This document shows positions 61,743-64,000 of a stretch of DNA of 64,000 nucleotides, piece by piece. The DNA is from Fasciolopsis buskii (lineage: Eukaryota; Platyhelminthes; Trematoda; Plagiorchiida; Fasciolidae). Both the position numbers and the translations under genes were made by a program. The stretch covers positions 69,606-133,605 of the forward strand of contig LUCM01001595.1 of assembly GCA_008360955.1 (NCBI GenBank), given 5' to 3'. The notes below the pieces were generated by a model. It saw only the letters and a program-made list of their open reading frames with translations. It did no database searches and had not been told where the DNA came from. The first letter of the stretch is position 1. Each line of letters begins with the position of its first letter.

Positions 61743-63861
61743 ATAAATTGTAATGGAAGGCTAAGGAATTCCAGTAACCATCGTTTGTTTGACTTGTATT
61801 TCTCGTACCGTAATTCGCTTGAGCCTGGTCAAGCAGACCAGTTTGCTGCCTTCGGATGGGCATGAAGTTTGTTGTTCGGGAATCGTGTCATATTGTTTGA
61901 CTTCCTTTCCTTGAATCCACGTTACAGGCAATCTTAGAAGATATCAACAGTTCATTTATCTTGATATTAGGAACGCTGTATAGAAATACTGTCGGACTAA
62001 CGTAATAATTCTTGTGTCAGTCGCTTTGAGAAATCGATGCATCTCGAAAGTTTCTTCCCACATACAATTTTCTAAAATAGGCTTATATGCGTTTACAAGT
62101 GTTGAACAAAATGGCAATGCAGGACGTCTTCCGTGAAATTTACAGAAAAAATCAGTCTGTATGTAAGCACCGGAAACTGCTTAGAATCCATCCGTGCACC
62201 CTAATAATGATTAAGTCTGTACCAACTACCTAAATCGATATTTGTTCTAAAACGAAATAAAAATATGCCGCTTTTTTAACAATGAAGCAAAAATGCACTC
62301 GGTTTCTGGTTCCCTTGGATCTGTCCCGTCCAGTGTATTTGGTTATCAGGACACTGAAAGCTCACACCAATCGGGAGGTAGTGTTCTTCGTGTTTGTAAC
62401 TGGGCCATTACCATACATTTGTACCCTCAAACAACCAGCTAGATAGGGTGGAAGCAGCATAGAAACAAGGCAAAGACCGTATGGAGGCAGTCGGACAGAC
62501 AGACACACTGATAGACGGCGAAGTATCGACCCGATAGACACGTGTTGCTCACAATCTAGTTGCGTTTCTTTCGGCCGTGTGATCGCATGAACATTGTACT
62601 TGGGCAGGAAGCCGATTGTCTCCTGGAAAACCTGGGACATTAAATTCCTGGGTCTGTGTCAATTTCCTAGATTAATGAATAAAATAGATTTCGTGGTACA
62701 TTTCTGGTATGAGTATAAATAATATCGATAGCCGGGTAAACAAGCGACTCACGTTTTGACAGTTGTTTTTTCGACTGAATTTTTATGCCGTCCAGTGGCT
62801 AATTTAAAAAACCGAGCATGTCCGAATGCTTCTGTGGTAAAACTGTACGAAGGATTTCAAGTTCTGCAGCTAATTTATGTTTCATGAGAAAAGTATCCAA
62901 ATGTATTGAAATCTGAGGCCCAACATTTTCTGCCCTACTACGGTCTGATGCTCGAATAACTTGCAGCGTGTTGCAAACCCAACAACGCAGTCTAACATGT
63001 CCAAAGGGAAATACAGTATGCTGACAGTTGGAATGGCTCATCTCCTGGACCAGCCTCCGTAGATTTTATGCAGACGGAAACAGACGAGCGCTTAGGTGAG
63101 TTTGAATTGTGTACTTCAATGACTCTAACCCACCCTACCGAACTGAAGAGAACAAAAATACCAAGGTAGCTAGGACATAAGTTCATTCGGTTACTTTAAT
63201 AAATCGTCAGCACACGGAATTCCGAGGGGGGAAAGATGCTTACAATTCTCCTCGAGGTTTTTCGGCATTTCTGACTGATTCATTTGGTATAGAGACTACG
63301 ACGAAGTTGTACCGTACAGTATCAAATGATTTGCTCAGAGGTTCGTCAAACTAAATCAGCGGAACGATATAATAGTGCATTCGATTTAAGTTAACCTACA
63401 CATAATACGTACCACATATAAACTGTTTCGTTATCGGCATAAATAAAGAACACTTGCTGTCACGGTGATTAAATAAGGCACAAGGGTTCCGTGCGACAAA
63501 ACTAGCATCACAAATCGACGGATGGTTAATGTCACGGACAGGTTCGCTGGAGCTTACTCACCTTTTCAAGTACCAATTTTGCGGTAATTCCTCTTACAGG
63601 GATCATCAACAGAGAGTAATTTTCCTCACTAAGATGCACATGGTTTCACTGTTTTGGCCAGGCTACGTGGACTGTAGCCTAAGGTAGAGTAATTTCGACG
63701 CCCAGCTGGATAAGGATTATCTGTCCTTCCATTTTCTTTTATCTGATTTGCCAAACACGTTTATTTTAAGATTTGACTTAAAACAACCATGTTGCTTATA
63801 ATTTTTATTTCTGGTCTAGACAATGCAAAACTTGATGTATTCAAATTATTTTTTTATTTCA
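61743..63861. other. No gene recognised
   Basis: Short ORFs on the - strand (up to 92 aa) without recognisable domains. Confidence 0.5.
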
Positions 63862-64000
63862 TGAAAACATTCAATCTGCTACTACTAACATGTACCAAGT
63901 ATTCAAGTTCTGTAGATCATATCCAAAGCCTTTGTCGTACTTAGGCTACCTGCACAGAAGTCATCTATCAGTAGGGGTCGATCGCTTGAGCTAGCGGAAA
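63862..64000 (+). mobile_element. tRNA-Arg-like repeat unit, 5' part, cut by the window end
   Basis: The sequence starts TTTCATGAAAACATTCAATC and continues through the 5' segment of the repeat unit (CTACTACTAACATGTACC, CAGTAGGGGTCGATCGC) seen in copies 1 and 3. The tRNA-like block would lie just beyond the window. Confidence 0.8.

Noticed and set aside
1..64000. CRISPR arrays, bacterial operons, rRNA genes
   Set aside because: None visible; the split BCAT gene and the retroelements show a eukaryotic nuclear sequence.

Overview
This is a eukaryotic window, most likely from a flatworm and probably a digenean trematode. The pointers are a gene that starts with four tiny introns (29-71 bp) and continues with introns of up to 12.8 kb, plus RTE-like and Penelope-like retroelements and a BEL-type integrase remnant. 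Gene density is very low, and nothing bacterial (operons, ribosome binding sites, CRISPR) is visible. The species cannot be named from the sequence alone.

One complete protein-coding gene is supported: a branched-chain amino-acid aminotransferase (BCAT) on the + strand. It has nine coding exons between 16919 and 44978 and encodes 385 residues, the full family length, with a mitochondrial-type presequence. The first five exons sit within 845 bp. The last four are spread over 17 kb and separated by introns filled with mobile elements. The last intron appears to use a GC-AG splice pair.

Layout. 1-16900: no recognisable host gene; degenerate repeats, a BEL/Pao-like integrase remnant (9044-9298), (ATT)n-tailed repeat ends, a tRNA-like foldback element (8008-8614), a 394-bp N gap (12173-12566), a diverged direct repeat pair and an inverted repeat ending about 60 bp before the BCAT start codon. 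16919-44978: BCAT. Its intron 5 holds a 314-bp near-perfect inverted repeat (19894-20549) and a second foldback element (26270-26813). Intron 6 holds two copies of one RTE-like retrotransposon (about 32270-35715 on the - strand, 37010-39735 on the + strand). Intron 7 holds a different reverse transcriptase remnant. 44979-64000: intergenic, with a Penelope-like element flanked by 207-bp inverted terminal repeats (48972-51034), a third foldback element (54824-55282), a third RTE-like copy (58713-60570, - strand), a GIY-YIG fragment of another Penelope-like element (61479-61742) and the start of another tRNA-like repeat at the window edge. A few short exon-like ORFs remain unidentified.

The most notable structures are: a repeat family with a tRNA-Arg-like body inside foldback arms, three copies of which have 9-11 bp flanking duplications; the giant hairpin in BCAT intron 5; and the Penelope-like element whose inverted ends are almost identical although its body is decayed.
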